From: Metasolibacillus sp.
GTDB taxonomy: Bacteria; Bacillota; Bacilli; Bacillales_A; Planococcaceae
Assembly: GCF_025291715.1 (NCBI RefSeq)
Contig: NZ_JAMBIZ010000008.1
Coordinates: 1 to 64,000, forward strand
DNA length: 64,000 nt
Direction: 5' to 3'
Part shown: piece after piece, positions 17,812-26,128 of the stretch
Position numbering within the stretch: position 1 is the stretch's first letter
Layout of the letters: each line of letters starts with the position of its first letter
Notes under the pieces: generated by a model
Told to the model about the DNA's origin: nothing
What the model saw: the letters and a program-made list of their open reading frames with translations, nothing else
Databases searched by the model: none
Made by a program: the position numbers and the translations under genes

Positions 17812-18446
17812 TGGATTTAAATACTAAATTCACTCCTCAAAATTGGCCTGAGCATGCTGAACAAGCAACAATGGAAGGGAAAAATAAGTTTGTTGGCTTC
17901 TGGATTTTCCTTGCCTGTGAGGTTGTTCTGTTCGCAAGTCTTTTTGCAACATACTTAGCGTTAAAGGATTCAGGTCCTGCTAGTATGGATTTAACAAAAT
18001 ATTCAGCGAAGGCACTTTATGAGTTACCTTTAGCATTTGCAATGACGATGTTGCTTTTAACATCATCTTTAACATCAGTGTACGCAATGTACCATATGAA
18101 AAACTTTAACTTTAAAGGTGTTCAAACATGGATGGGGATTACAGTAATTTTAGGTATCGGTTTCTTATGCCTTGAAATTTACGAGTTCTATCACTATGTA
18201 CACATCGGCTTTGGTTACACACATTCAGCGTATTCTTCAGCATTCTTTACATTAGTAGGAACGCACGGATTACACGTTATTATCGGTTTAGTATGGATTT
18301 CTAGTTTAATCTTCCGTAATATGAAGCGTGGATTAAATTTATACAACGCACCAAAGTACTTTATTGCATCGCTTTATTGGCACTTTATTGACGTTGTATG
18401 GGTATTCATCTTTACTGTAGTTTACTTGATGGGAGTGTTAGGATAA
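17811..18446 (+). CDS. ctaE: Cytochrome c oxidase subunit III
   Basis: A 211-residue COX3-like protein with five hydrophobic segments and the motifs FWIFLACEVVLFASLFATY and GTHGLHVIIGL, typical of the short bacterial subunit III. It stabilises subunit I and proton uptake. ATG overlaps the ctaD stop (TAATG), implying coupled translation; ctaF begins one base after its stop. Confidence 0.95.
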   Translation: MDLNTKFTPQNWPEHAEQATMEGKNKFVGFWIFLACEVVLFASLFATYLALKDSGPASMDLTKYSAKALYELPLAFAMTMLLLTSSLTSVYAMYHMKNFNFKGVQTWMGITVILGIGFLCLEIYEFYHYVHIGFGYTHSAYSSAFFTLVGTHGLHVIIGLVWISSLIFRNMKRGLNLYNAPKYFIASLYWHFIDVVWVFIFTVVYLMGVLG

Positions 18447-18447
18447 T

Positions 18448-18789
18448 ATGGCACACGATACACATTTCGAAGCTCGTTCTCAAGTCCAACAAGAGTATTA
18501 TCGTAAAGCAAATGCAGCAAAAATGCGCACACAAGTAACGCAATTTGCGATTATGATTTTATTAACTTTCGTAGCATTTGCATCAGCAGTAGCAGATTTT
18601 GCACCAAACTTTGTTAAGCCATTTGTATTATTGCTTGCTGGTGTTCAAGTAGTACAGCAATTATATGCATTCATGCATATGGATGATAAAAATGGTCACC
18701 ACATCGGAGTAATTTCATTCTTCATGTGGGGAGGCGCTTTTATCGCCTTCACATTCTTCTTATGCTTCTTAACAATTATTTGGTGGTAA
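18448..18789 (+). CDS. ctaF: Cytochrome c oxidase subunit IV
   Basis: A 113-residue protein with three hydrophobic segments of the CyoD/COX4_pro family (LLLAGVQVVQQLYAFMHM, then IWW end). The last subunit of the ctaCDEF operon; a perfect palindromic terminator follows 11 bp later. Confidence 0.93.
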   Translation: MAHDTHFEARSQVQQEYYRKANAAKMRTQVTQFAIMILLTFVAFASAVADFAPNFVKPFVLLLAGVQVVQQLYAFMHMDDKNGHHIGVISFFMWGGAFIAFTFFLCFLTIIWW

Positions 18790-18800
18790 TTGTTGCTTCA

Positions 18801-18840
18801 AAAAAGGTACTTGGCAAGTTAACTTGCCAAGTACCTTTTT
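18801..18840. terminator. 40-bp perfect palindromic terminator after ctaF
   Basis: Two 20-nt arms (18801-18820 and 18821-18840) are exact reverse complements with no spacer base; the GC part is GGTACTTGGCAAGTT. A5 and T5 ends let it act on both strands. Confidence 0.85.
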
Positions 18841-18859
18841 CATTACTGTAAAAATGAAA

Positions 18860-18904
18860 AAGAAGCAGTTTGAAAAAAGATAACTTCCTTTCAAACTGCT
18901 TCTT
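18860..18904. terminator. dapL terminator, probably bidirectional
   Basis: A perfect 16-bp stem (18860-18875 with 18889-18904; core GAAGCAGTTTGAAA), 7 bp past the dapL stop, with a T-rich run on the minus-strand side. Confidence 0.75.
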
Positions 18905-18911
18905 AAAAATT

Positions 18912-20090
18912 TTATTTCAGTTTACGCAATCTTTCCATTGCTTCTATCACATTTTTTCTTTCTCCAAAAGCTGAAAGTCTGAAAAATCCTTCGCCATTTG
19001 AGCCGAACCCTGAGCCAGGTGTGCCAACAACTTGAGCATTTTCTAAAAGGTAATCAAAGTAATCCCATGATGTCATATCGTTCGGACATTTCAGCCAAAT
19101 ATACGGCGAGTTTTCACCGCCTACATGCCAAATGTTAAGCTCCTTCAGTGTTCCTGAAATAAGCTTGGCGTTTTCCATATAATATGCGATGTTTTCTTTA
19201 ATTTGTTGCAGTCCATCATTTGAAAAAACAGCTTCTGCGCCCTTTTGTACAATATATGGAACGCCGTTAAATTTCGTTGTTTGTCTTCTTAGCCATAGCT
19301 TATTAAGCGACGTATTATTACGAATAAGCGCATGTGGGACGATTGTATAGCCACAGCGTGTTCCTGTGAATCCAGCTGTTTTAGAAAGAGAGCAAAATTC
19401 AATTGCACATTTTTCTGCACCTTCGATTTGATAAATACTTGTAGGTAAGCTTTCATCTTGAATAAATGTTTCGTAGGCACTATCAAAAAGAATAACAGCA
19501 TCATGCTTTAGTGCATAGGATACCCAGCTTTCAAGCTGCTTTTTATTATAAACTGCTCCTGTAGGGTTATTTGGTGAGCAAAGGTAAATAATATCTGCTT
19601 TTATATTTTCATCTGGAAGAGGAGAGAAGTTATTTTCTACAGTACCGTTTGCATAAATGATTTTTCGACCAGCCATCACGTTTGTGTCTACATAAACAGG
19701 ATAGACAGGATCAGGAATAAGAACTGTGTTGTCTATATCGAAAATATCGAGAATGTTCCCAATATCACTTTTTGCGCCATCACTTATAAAAACTTCTGTA
19801 TCAGAGAGAGAAACTTTTTTTTCGGAGTAGTATTGGCAAATTGTTTGACGAAGAAATTCATAGCCTTGTTCTTCACCATAACCTTTAAAGGTGCTTTTCT
19901 CGCCTTGTTCAGCGACGGCTTTTTGCATGGCCTCCACAACGGCTGGAACAAGAGGTAGCGTGACATCGCCTATACCTAGTCGAATCACTTCTTTGCTAGG
20001 GTTTTTTTCTTTATAGGCATTTACTTTTTTAGTGACGAGAGAAAAAAGGTAGCTGTCTTGAAGCTCTAAATAATGTTGATTAATATTCAA
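18912..20090 (-). CDS. dapL: LL-diaminopimelate aminotransferase
   Basis: A 392-residue fold-type I PLP aminotransferase. PLP Lys237 lies in SLSKTAGFTGTR, the phosphate and substrate features CSPNNPTGA (171-179) and DSAYE are present, and the IRLGIGDVTLPL and GYGEEQGYEFLR blocks are those of DapL. It converts tetrahydrodipicolinate directly to LL-DAP with glutamate, replacing the acetylated dapD/patA/ykuR route of B. subtilis. It follows dapF by 29 nt on the same strand, so the pair gives LL-DAP then meso-DAP for lysine and peptidoglycan. The two-gene unit is inserted, in reverse, between ctaF and ctaG, which are normally adjacent. Confidence 0.93.
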   Translation of the reverse strand: MNINQHYLELQDSYLFSLVTKKVNAYKEKNPSKEVIRLGIGDVTLPLVPAVVEAMQKAVAEQGEKSTFKGYGEEQGYEFLRQTICQYYSEKKVSLSDTEVFISDGAKSDIGNILDIFDIDNTVLIPDPVYPVYVDTNVMAGRKIIYANGTVENNFSPLPDENIKADIIYLCSPNNPTGAVYNKKQLESWVSYALKHDAVILFDSAYETFIQDESLPTSIYQIEGAEKCAIEFCSLSKTAGFTGTRCGYTIVPHALIRNNTSLNKLWLRRQTTKFNGVPYIVQKGAEAVFSNDGLQQIKENIAYYMENAKLISGTLKELNIWHVGGENSPYIWLKCPNDMTSWDYFDYLLENAQVVGTPGSGFGSNGEGFFRLSAFGERKNVIEAMERLRKLK

Positions 20091-20119
20091 TGGATTTTCC
20101 TCCTCAGGAATCGTTTAAT

Positions 20120-20959
20120 TTATATATTTATTGTACCTTCGAATACTTTAGCACAGCCACCTGTCATCCAGACTGTATCATCCGTATATCGGATTGTGAG
20201 CATACCACCTAAAAGATGGACTTGAATATCGACATTTTTCTCACAATAGCCGTTTAAAACTGCCGCTACTGCCGAGGCACATGCACCAGTTCCACAGGCA
20301 AGTGTTTCACCACTGCCGCGCTCCCATACCCTCATTTTTAAAACATTGCGCTCTACGACCTCGATAAATTCAGTGTTTATACGGTCAGGGAAAAGAGGAC
20401 TATTTTCAAATAAAGGTCCAAGCTTTGGTAGGTCTAAATCATCTATATTGTCCTTAAATACGACACAGTGAGGATTTCCCATCGATACACATGTAATCTC
20501 ATAATTTTCTGTTCCAATTGTCACAGGCTCAGCGATAATGCCTTCTCCTGACAATAAAACAGGTATTTTTTCTGGAAGAAGCTCAGCTTTCCCCATATCA
20601 ACCATTACATTTTCTACAGCTCCATTTTCTATGTAAAGGCTAAGTGTTTTAATACCTGAAAGCGTTTCGACTGTTAGTTCTTCTTTTGCTACAATGTTGT
20701 AATCATATAAGTATTTCGCAACACATCTTATCGCATTTCCACACATTTTTCCTTCACTGCCATCAAGGTTAAACATTCGCATTTTTGCATCAGCTACATT
20801 GGAAGGAAGTATTAAAACAATGCCATCGCCCCCGATTCCAAAATGTCTATCGGACAGCTTAATAGCAAGGGCTTCAGGTGAGTTAATTTCAGCTTCGAAG
20901 CAATTGATATAAATATAATCATTTCCTAGACCTTGCATTTTTGTGAATTTTAATTCCAT
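20120..20959 (-). CDS. dapF: Diaminopimelate epimerase
   Basis: A 279-residue PLP-independent epimerase turning LL-DAP into meso-DAP. The two catalytic cysteines are intact: Cys73 in MCGNAIRC and Cys222 in ACGTGACA. The N-terminal QGLGNDYIYI and HFGIGGDG blocks are typical. It is the first gene of a dapF-dapL operon with its own promoter at 21014-21043. No lysine riboswitch is visible in the leader, only a short inverted repeat. Confidence 0.95.
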   Translation of the reverse strand: MELKFTKMQGLGNDYIYINCFEAEINSPEALAIKLSDRHFGIGGDGIVLILPSNVADAKMRMFNLDGSEGKMCGNAIRCVAKYLYDYNIVAKEELTVETLSGIKTLSLYIENGAVENVMVDMGKAELLPEKIPVLLSGEGIIAEPVTIGTENYEITCVSMGNPHCVVFKDNIDDLDLPKLGPLFENSPLFPDRINTEFIEVVERNVLKMRVWERGSGETLACGTGACASAVAAVLNGYCEKNVDIQVHLLGGMLTIRYTDDTVWMTGGCAKVFEGTINI

Positions 20960-20975
20960 ATATTCATCCTTTCTT

Positions 20976-20994
20976 GAATATGCTAAACATATTC
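20976..20994. promoter_or_regulatory. Inverted repeat in the dapF leader
   Basis: GAATATG-CTAAA-CATATTC, a 7-bp inverted repeat between the dapF promoter and its ribosome site (GAAAGGATG). A candidate operator or small hairpin. Confidence 0.4.
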
Positions 20995-21013
20995 TGTAGT
21001 TTTAATGTGTTAA

Positions 21014-21043
21014 ATCATACAGTACATATGTTTTGTCTGTCAA
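21014..21043 (-). promoter_or_regulatory. Sigma-A promoter of dapF-dapL
   Basis: On the minus strand: consensus TTGACA (21043-21038), 18-bp spacer, TATGAT (21019-21014), about 55 bp before the dapF start. Confidence 0.7.
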
Positions 21044-21211
21044 TATCAGAAATAATGCTAAATTTAGATAATTGTTATGCCGAGAAAGTGTTTTTTCTCA
21101 CTCGATGATGTCTACTTATCAAAATTGCTTTAATTGTCATAGTTCTTCTATTGATGTTAATGGTTATAGCGCTTTATAATAGAGATATTGAAGTTAAAGG
21201 AGCGCGGTATT

Positions 21212-22126
21212 ATGCCATTGAGCATTTTTGGATTTCAAGCTTTATGGAGCCCTTATTTTATAGGGGTCATCATATTTTTAACTGTTGTCTATTTTTTAGT
21301 TACTGTGACATGGCGCAAAGATTTTAAAGTGAGCGAGCCTTTGAAGAGAAGTGAAGCGATTTACTTTATATTAGCCATGATTACTCTTTATATTATTAAG
21401 GGCTCACCAGTCGATTTGCTAGGTCATATTATGTTTACTGTTCATATGGTACAAATGGCATTTTTATTATTGCTAATCCCGATTTTTTTAATAAAGGGAA
21501 TACCATGGTGGGTGTGGAATGTTGTGGTCCATGCACCTGTGATTCGAAAGATTTTTAAAATCTTTACACAGCCGCTTGTAGCTATATTTGTGTTTATTGC
21601 ATTATTTTCGTTTTATCATATCCCATCAATTTTTGATACGATTAAGCTAGATGAAACGTTGCATGGCTTATACACATTTATTTTATTTGTCTCAGCTATT
21701 TTTATGTACTGGCCGTTATTAAACATGGTAGAGGGGCAGCATCAATTAAAGCCACTGTATAAAATTGCTTATATTATTGGGAATGCCGTATTAATTACAC
21801 CAGCTTGTGCGTTAATTATCTTTGCATCAAACCCGATGTACGCAACGTATACAGATGCGGATGTATGGCTGAAAGCGATGGAGCTATGTGTACCTCAATC
21901 TACGTTATCTGGCTTAACATTATCAGGACCAGAGCTGTTTTCATCGATGAGCCCACTGAGCGACCAGCAAGTCGGTGGTGTGCTGATGAAAATTATTCAG
22001 GAAATTATTTTTGCTGTTATTTTAGCTAGAGTGTTCCGTATATGGTGGAACAGTGAAAGAAAAGACCCTGATGAAATTACAGCGAAAGCATTAAAAGAAT
22101 TTCAAGAGCAAACAATTTATAAATAA
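21212..22126 (+). CDS. ctaG: Cytochrome c oxidase assembly factor CtaG
   Basis: A 304-residue membrane protein of the caa3_CtaG family with about seven hydrophobic segments, needed for caa3 oxidase formation, probably in copper handling. Conserved His and Met residues occur in DLLGHIMFTVHMVQMAF and FYHIPSIF. The ATG at 21212 has AAAGGAG 9 nt upstream; TTG 21188 is in frame but unsupported. In B. subtilis it directly follows ctaF; here the dapFL operon intervenes, so it needs its own promoter. Confidence 0.92.
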   Translation: MPLSIFGFQALWSPYFIGVIIFLTVVYFLVTVTWRKDFKVSEPLKRSEAIYFILAMITLYIIKGSPVDLLGHIMFTVHMVQMAFLLLLIPIFLIKGIPWWVWNVVVHAPVIRKIFKIFTQPLVAIFVFIALFSFYHIPSIFDTIKLDETLHGLYTFILFVSAIFMYWPLLNMVEGQHQLKPLYKIAYIIGNAVLITPACALIIFASNPMYATYTDADVWLKAMELCVPQSTLSGLTLSGPELFSSMSPLSDQQVGGVLMKIIQEIIFAVILARVFRIWWNSERKDPDEITAKALKEFQEQTIYK

Positions 22127-22149
22127 GACAGAGAGTTGGAGAATGAAAA

Positions 22150-22611
22150 ATGGGTGTACCGATTTTACCTACAATTAGTACAACGTTTATCGTAATTAGT
22201 GCAGTTTTAGTTGCGATTGGGTGGTATTTAATTTATAAGCGCAAAATAGAAGCACATAAAAAGGTGATGCTAGCAGCAGGTGTTGCGGCGTTAATCTTCT
22301 TTATTATTTATGCATCTCGTACAATTTTTGTTGGCAATACAGCTTTCGGCGGACCTGATGAAGTGAAAGGATACTATACGTTCTTTTTAATTTTCCATAT
22401 TATTTTAGCTACAGTTGGAGCGGTATTTGGTATCGTTAGCATTTTATCTGGTTTAAAAACAAATTTAAAATTGCACCGTCGAATTGGACCAATTACAAGC
22501 CTTATTTGGTTTTTCGTAGCGATTACAGGTGTAGCAGTGTACATGCTGTTATATGTAATTTACAAAGGTGGAGAAACAACTTCGGTTATTAAGGCGATTT
22601 TAGGATTTTAA
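22150..22611 (+). CDS. DUF420 membrane protein (YozB-like)
   Basis: A 153-residue protein with four hydrophobic segments and the DUF420 signature (LPTISTTFIVISAVLVAIGW, KVMLAAGVAALIFFIIY, FHIILATVGAVFGIVS, LHRRIGPITSLIWFFVAITG). DUF420 genes often accompany ctaG and oxidase genes, suggesting a role in oxidase assembly, but the function is not established. It starts 23 nt after ctaG and ends in a strong terminator. Confidence 0.88.
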   Translation: MGVPILPTISTTFIVISAVLVAIGWYLIYKRKIEAHKKVMLAAGVAALIFFIIYASRTIFVGNTAFGGPDEVKGYYTFFLIFHIILATVGAVFGIVSILSGLKTNLKLHRRIGPITSLIWFFVAITGVAVYMLLYVIYKGGETTSVIKAILGF

Positions 22612-22614
22612 AAA

Positions 22615-22657
22615 GGAGCTGTCCAGAAAATTCACTTTCTGGACAGCTCCGCTTTTT
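22615..22657 (+). terminator. Terminator of ctaG-DUF420
   Basis: A perfect 15-bp stem GGAGCTGTCCAGAAA with its complement (22615-22629 with 22636-22650) plus a T run, 3 bp past the stop. Confidence 0.88.
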
Positions 22658-22716
22658 TACATAATCAATTTTTGATTAAAATTGTGCTCCTGCGGTTGTC
22701 ACAATAGAGCTTTTCC

Positions 22717-22821
22717 GCGACGAGTAATCGCAGGAGCAAATGTTTTTAACTGCGACGAGTAACCGCAGGAGCAAATGGTTTTAACTGCGACGAGTAACCG
22801 CAGGAGCAAATTGTCACCACC
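22717..22821. repeat. 35-bp tandem repeat, three copies
   Basis: Units begin at 22717, 22752 and 22787 with GCGACGAGTAACCGCAGGAG followed by CAAATGGTTTTAACT; copies 1 and 2 are nearly identical and copy 3 diverges in its last 10 bp. An inverted copy of the GCTCCTGCGGTT part precedes the array at 22686-22697, and CCTCGTCGCA inverts the start of the unit at about 22820-22829, so the array is bracketed by complementary arms. Confidence 0.85.
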
Positions 22822-22831
22822 CTCGTCGCAA

Positions 22832-22870
22832 AGGGGGCGTCCCAAAATGACTTTTTGGGCGCCCTCTTTT
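22832..22870. terminator. Hairpin between the repeat array and the Lrp gene
   Basis: GGGCGTCCCAAAA pairs with TTTTTGGGCGCCC (one G-T pair); T-rich on the plus side. It lies just past the stop of the minus-strand Lrp gene. Confidence 0.65.
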
Positions 22871-22875
22871 TTATG

Positions 22876-23361
22876 TTATTGCTCATGATTGATGATTGGT
22901 AAAATGGTCGAATTTTTTACTTCTCTTAATGATAAATTTGTTTGGATTTTAGATATACCAAGTGTGTTTAGCTTTCTGATAAAGTAATCTAATTCTTTAC
23001 GATCGCGAATGACCACCTTTAATAAATAATCGTGTTCCCCCGTTAAACAGTGACACTCCAATATTTCAGCCATTGTTGCTAAAGAGCCTTCGAGTTTTTC
23101 TAGTAGCTCAGATTGATGGATATTTGTGCTAATAAAAATATAGCAAAGTAAATCGAAGCCGAGCTTTTCTTGGTTTAGAATAGCTACTTGTCTTTCGATA
23201 AAGCCCTCGCTTTCTAGTCGTTTAATTCTAGCATGTGTAGCTGGTGACGATAAATTTACACGCCTTGCTAATTCCGCATTGCTAATATGTGATTCTTTTT
23301 GAAGTAAATCTAAAATTTCGAAATCAATCGCATCTAACACTTTACTTACATATGACTCCAT
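22876..23361 (-). CDS. Lrp/AsnC-family transcriptional regulator
   Basis: A 161-residue regulator: winged helix-turn-helix (about 12-60; AELARRVNLSSPATHARIKRLE is the recognition part) and an AsnC ligand-binding RAM domain (about 75-150; CHCLTGEHDYLLKV). The ATG at 23361 follows AAGGAG by 9 nt; the upstream in-frame start at 23385 is unsupported. It is divergent from an EamA exporter 212 bp away, the usual arrangement for an amino-acid-responsive regulator and its exporter target. Confidence 0.9.
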   Translation of the reverse strand: MESYVSKVLDAIDFEILDLLQKESHISNAELARRVNLSSPATHARIKRLESEGFIERQVAILNQEKLGFDLLCYIFISTNIHQSELLEKLEGSLATMAEILECHCLTGEHDYLLKVVIRDRKELDYFIRKLNTLGISKIQTNLSLREVKNSTILPIINHEQ

Positions 23362-23573
23362 CAAAAATCTCTCCTTAATAATCATTCAAATTTCAAGCTA
23401 TTTCTAATATGTATTTTGAATTTTATTTTATTAATATTAGTCTTTACTTAATTTTATTTTGTTTTTATAGGTTTTAAAAGAATGTTATTTTGCTGTGTGA
23501 ACGAATCTATTATACTAAATACAAATGTCATTGTGCAATGCTCTATGTTCAATGGGGAAAGGAGCTAAAGGGA

Positions 23574-24461
23574 ATGCCGAGCCGTTATGTATTATTATTG
23601 CTTGTGACAAGTTTATTTTGGGGAGGAAATTTTGTTGTTAGTAAATCGCTTGTAGAACATGCTTCTCCGATGACGTTGACAAGCCTAAGATGGTTGATTG
23701 CGGTTGTTTGCCTGTTGCCAATCGTATGGTGGAAAGAAAAAAAGCTGTTGCCTCCACGCCAAGCATTGCTACCACTATTTTTAATGGGACTAACAGGGGT
23801 TGTTTTATTTAATATTTGTCAGTTTTTAGCGCTAGAGCATACAACTTCAACAAATGCAGGTTTAATTTCAACATTAAATACGATATCAATTGCTATTTTC
23901 TCCTTGATCTTTCTAAAAGAGAAGATTACTATTTGGCAAATAGGTGCAGTGCTACTTTCGCTATTTGGGGTTATTTTAGTCTTGACGCAAGGAAAGCTAG
24001 GGATGCTTCTATCAGTTGGCTTTAACATAGGAGATGTATGGATGATTGTGGCGGTTTGCATATGGGGTATTTATTCTATTTGTAGTAAGTGGGCAATGCA
24101 AATTGTTTCTCCGTTACTATGTACGTTATATGCAGGAATTTTTGGACTTATTATTTTATTACCTTTTAATGTGGCAAGCTTTTCTGTTACGAATATCAAT
24201 ACTTCCTTTATTCAAGCGTTGCTTTATACAGGGATTATTTCAACGGTTGTTTGCATGCTGTTGTGGAATGTAGGGGTACAAAAATTAGGAGCAACGACAG
24301 CGGGAGTTTTTTTGAATTTTAATCCGATTTTTACTGCTATTTTGGCACTTCTTTTGTTAGGAGAGCAATTGACCTCAGTACAAGTGATGGGGGGGCTTCT
24401 TGTTATAGGAGGGTGCTACTTATTTTCTCACTTTAAAACGGAAAAATGCGTAAGGCTGTAA
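23574..24461 (+). CDS. EamA/DMT-family metabolite exporter
   Basis: A 295-residue protein with ten hydrophobic segments in two EamA repeats (FWGGNFVVSKSLVEH at the start, LTSLRWL, then a second half WMIVAVCIWGIYSICSKWA). Such carriers export amino acids or related metabolites. The ATG at 23574 follows GGAAAGGAG by 9 nt. Probably controlled by the divergent Lrp protein. The stop codon lies inside the terminator stem at 24453-24488. Confidence 0.88.
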   Translation: MPSRYVLLLLVTSLFWGGNFVVSKSLVEHASPMTLTSLRWLIAVVCLLPIVWWKEKKLLPPRQALLPLFLMGLTGVVLFNICQFLALEHTTSTNAGLISTLNTISIAIFSLIFLKEKITIWQIGAVLLSLFGVILVLTQGKLGMLLSVGFNIGDVWMIVAVCIWGIYSICSKWAMQIVSPLLCTLYAGIFGLIILLPFNVASFSVTNINTSFIQALLYTGIISTVVCMLLWNVGVQKLGATTAGVFLNFNPIFTAILALLLLGEQLTSVQVMGGLLVIGGCYLFSHFKTEKCVRL

Positions 24462-24488
24462 AGAAAGATTAATCTTTCCTTACAGCCT
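24453..24488. terminator. Convergent terminator between the exporter and the YugN-like gene
   Basis: An 18-bp inverted repeat with one G-T pair and no spacer (24453-24470 with 24471-24488; AGGCTGTAAAGAAAGATT). The exporter's TAA is in the left arm. Confidence 0.7.
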
Positions 24489-24498
24489 CTCATTTTGA

Positions 24499-24855
24499 TT
24501 AAATACCAAATTCAGTTAAATCCTTACGAACGTCTGCTAAGATTTTTTCGCAATCTTTTACTAAATGAGCAGGGAATACTTCGTCAGTGTATTCTACGCC
24601 ATGTGGATAGTAGTATTTACCAATAACAGGTTTAAGTAATTTTAATGTTGCATCATGAGCGCCTACATCGCCTGAAATAGCAGTGCAGAATAAGCGTAAA
24701 TAATAGCGACCTTCACGTACATCGAAGCGACGGTCAAAAGTCATACGGTCATAATCCCAAGCACCATGACATTCTAATCCATGTTTTTCTAAAAGTCGTG
24801 TCAACACTTGTTGATCAACTACTACGTCTTCAAGGTTTGTGTTTTCAAAATACAT
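24499..24855 (-). CDS. YugN-like family protein
   Basis: A 118-residue soluble protein with the YugN-like pattern (LLEKHGLECHGAWDYDRMTFD, then YYLRLFCTAISGDV and a YYPHGVEYTDE block). Function unknown. The ATG at 24855 has GAGGAGG 8 nt upstream; the frame extends 10 codons further without support. It lies alone on the minus strand, divergent from ylbC. Confidence 0.72.
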   Translation of the reverse strand: MYFENTNLEDVVVDQQVLTRLLEKHGLECHGAWDYDRMTFDRRFDVREGRYYLRLFCTAISGDVGAHDATLKLLKPVIGKYYYPHGVEYTDEVFPAHLVKDCEKILADVRKDLTEFGI

Positions 24856-24934
24856 TGTATAATCCTCCTCTAAAAAATCGTACATACTTATATATGCTCC
24901 ATTTTATAATAGAGCAAATTTAGCTTTGTTGCAA

Positions 24935-24972
24935 TGACAACATTGTGTCAAGCTTGCTTTAATTGCTATAAT
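24935..24972 (+). promoter_or_regulatory. ylbC promoter with overlapping inverted repeat
   Basis: TTGTGT (24943-24948), 18-bp spacer, TATAAT (24967-24972) with an upstream TG. The inverted repeat TGACA-N6-TGTCA (24935-24950) covers the -35 and could be an operator. Confidence 0.5.
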
Positions 24973-25004
24973 GTGAAGTAACAAATAGGTTTAAGGAGGT
25001 ACAA

Positions 25005-26081
25005 ATGGAATCCCTTTTCCGAATTTTGATTATTGTCGCCTTTATAGGTATTATATATTATTACGCAGGACCTAATGCAAAGCAGCATGATCCACTAGAA
25101 GGACCAAATGTTGTCCAGCAGCCGATTTTAGAAGAAAAGGATATTGTCGATAGTGAGCAGACATTAACACGACCGACAGAGGGCCTGTCAACGTATATTG
25201 GAAAGCAAAGCAAGGAAATCTTATCTACATACGGTCGACCTACACGCATCGATAAAACGCCTTTTCATTACAAGTGGTGGGTTTATCATAATCAAGATGG
25301 GTTGAAAATGTTTGGCATTGCGGACGATACTGTCGTGCAAGTTTATACGAATAGCCCCAATATGGATGTCGCTCCTTATGAAATTGGAGAAATGCTAGGA
25401 GATATTTATCGTATGACGATTATTGAATCGGAAGTGACAGCTCAAATTGGCGATAATATTTATATGTTTGCGATGAATGATTACGATTTGCATAGTCGTA
25501 TATTAGTGAAGTTTCAAGATATCTTTGCGCAGCTTTATATCGATACAGAAACAGAAAAATTAATAGGTGTCCGCTTTTTAGATAAGGAGACGCTCGTAAC
25601 GCATAAACCTTATGAGATGCAATTTATTGGAGAAATTATTAATACGCCCACACCATCTTCTTATCATCAAAAATATATCCATCAAGCAAACGTAGACCAG
25701 CTTTTAGATTTAACAAATGTGTTTCGAGAGCAGTATGGTTTACAGTTGCTTGTAAGCGACCCAGTAATTCAGGAGTTAGCGATGAAAAATAGCGAGAATT
25801 TATTTTTACGAAACGCGACAACGCAAGAAACAGAGATTGAGGATATTTCCTTAAAGGATCGTCTTACTGCTCTAGATATTCAATTTAAATCAGCAAGTGA
25901 AATAACTGCTACGACCTATATCGATGTTATTGAGGCGATGCATGGCTGGCTTAATTCAAAAGAGCATCGCAAAGTATTGCTTGATGAAGGCTTTACACAT
26001 ATTGGTACAGGTGCATATATGGATTATTATACGCAAATATTAATCACAAAAAATAACCGAGATTTGTCTGGGCTACAGTAG
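25005..26081 (+). CDS. ylbC: YlbC-like CAP/SCP-domain protein
   Basis: A 358-residue protein with an N-terminal membrane anchor (about 5-21), a CAP-associated N-terminal domain (about 55-190; GLSTYIGKQSKEILSTYGRPTRID) and a CAP/SCP domain (about 228-350; LLDLTNVFREQYGLQLLV, then WLNSKEHRKVLL). It should be exposed outside the membrane. Function unknown; the B. subtilis counterpart is of similar length. TAAGGAGG precedes the ATG. The MurE-family gene follows by 47 nt. Confidence 0.88.
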   Translation: MESLFRILIIVAFIGIIYYYAGPNAKQHDPLEGPNVVQQPILEEKDIVDSEQTLTRPTEGLSTYIGKQSKEILSTYGRPTRIDKTPFHYKWWVYHNQDGLKMFGIADDTVVQVYTNSPNMDVAPYEIGEMLGDIYRMTIIESEVTAQIGDNIYMFAMNDYDLHSRILVKFQDIFAQLYIDTETEKLIGVRFLDKETLVTHKPYEMQFIGEIINTPTPSSYHQKYIHQANVDQLLDLTNVFREQYGLQLLVSDPVIQELAMKNSENLFLRNATTQETEIEDISLKDRLTALDIQFKSASEITATTYIDVIEAMHGWLNSKEHRKVLLDEGFTHIGTGAYMDYYTQILITKNNRDLSGLQ

Positions 26082-26106
26082 CATTTATTACTTCTTTTCA
26101 TACAGT
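26081..26106 (+). promoter_or_regulatory. Sigma-E-like promoter before the MurE gene
   Basis: CATACAGT at 26099-26106 fits the sigma-E -10 pattern CATA-x-A-x-T; a weak -35 (GCATTT, from 26081) lies 12-13 bp upstream. The transcript would begin close to the ribosome site, which is tight. The same -10 type occurs before ylbJ and gerR. Confidence 0.35.
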
Positions 26107-26128
26107 AATGAAAAGGAGTGAACTAAAT

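Noticed and set aside
20960..21211. Lysine riboswitch before dapF
   Set aside because: The leader is only about 50 nt from promoter to start, far too short for the element.
22717..22821. CRISPR-like array
   Set aside because: The 35-bp units are directly contiguous with no unique spacers and there are no cas genes in the window.
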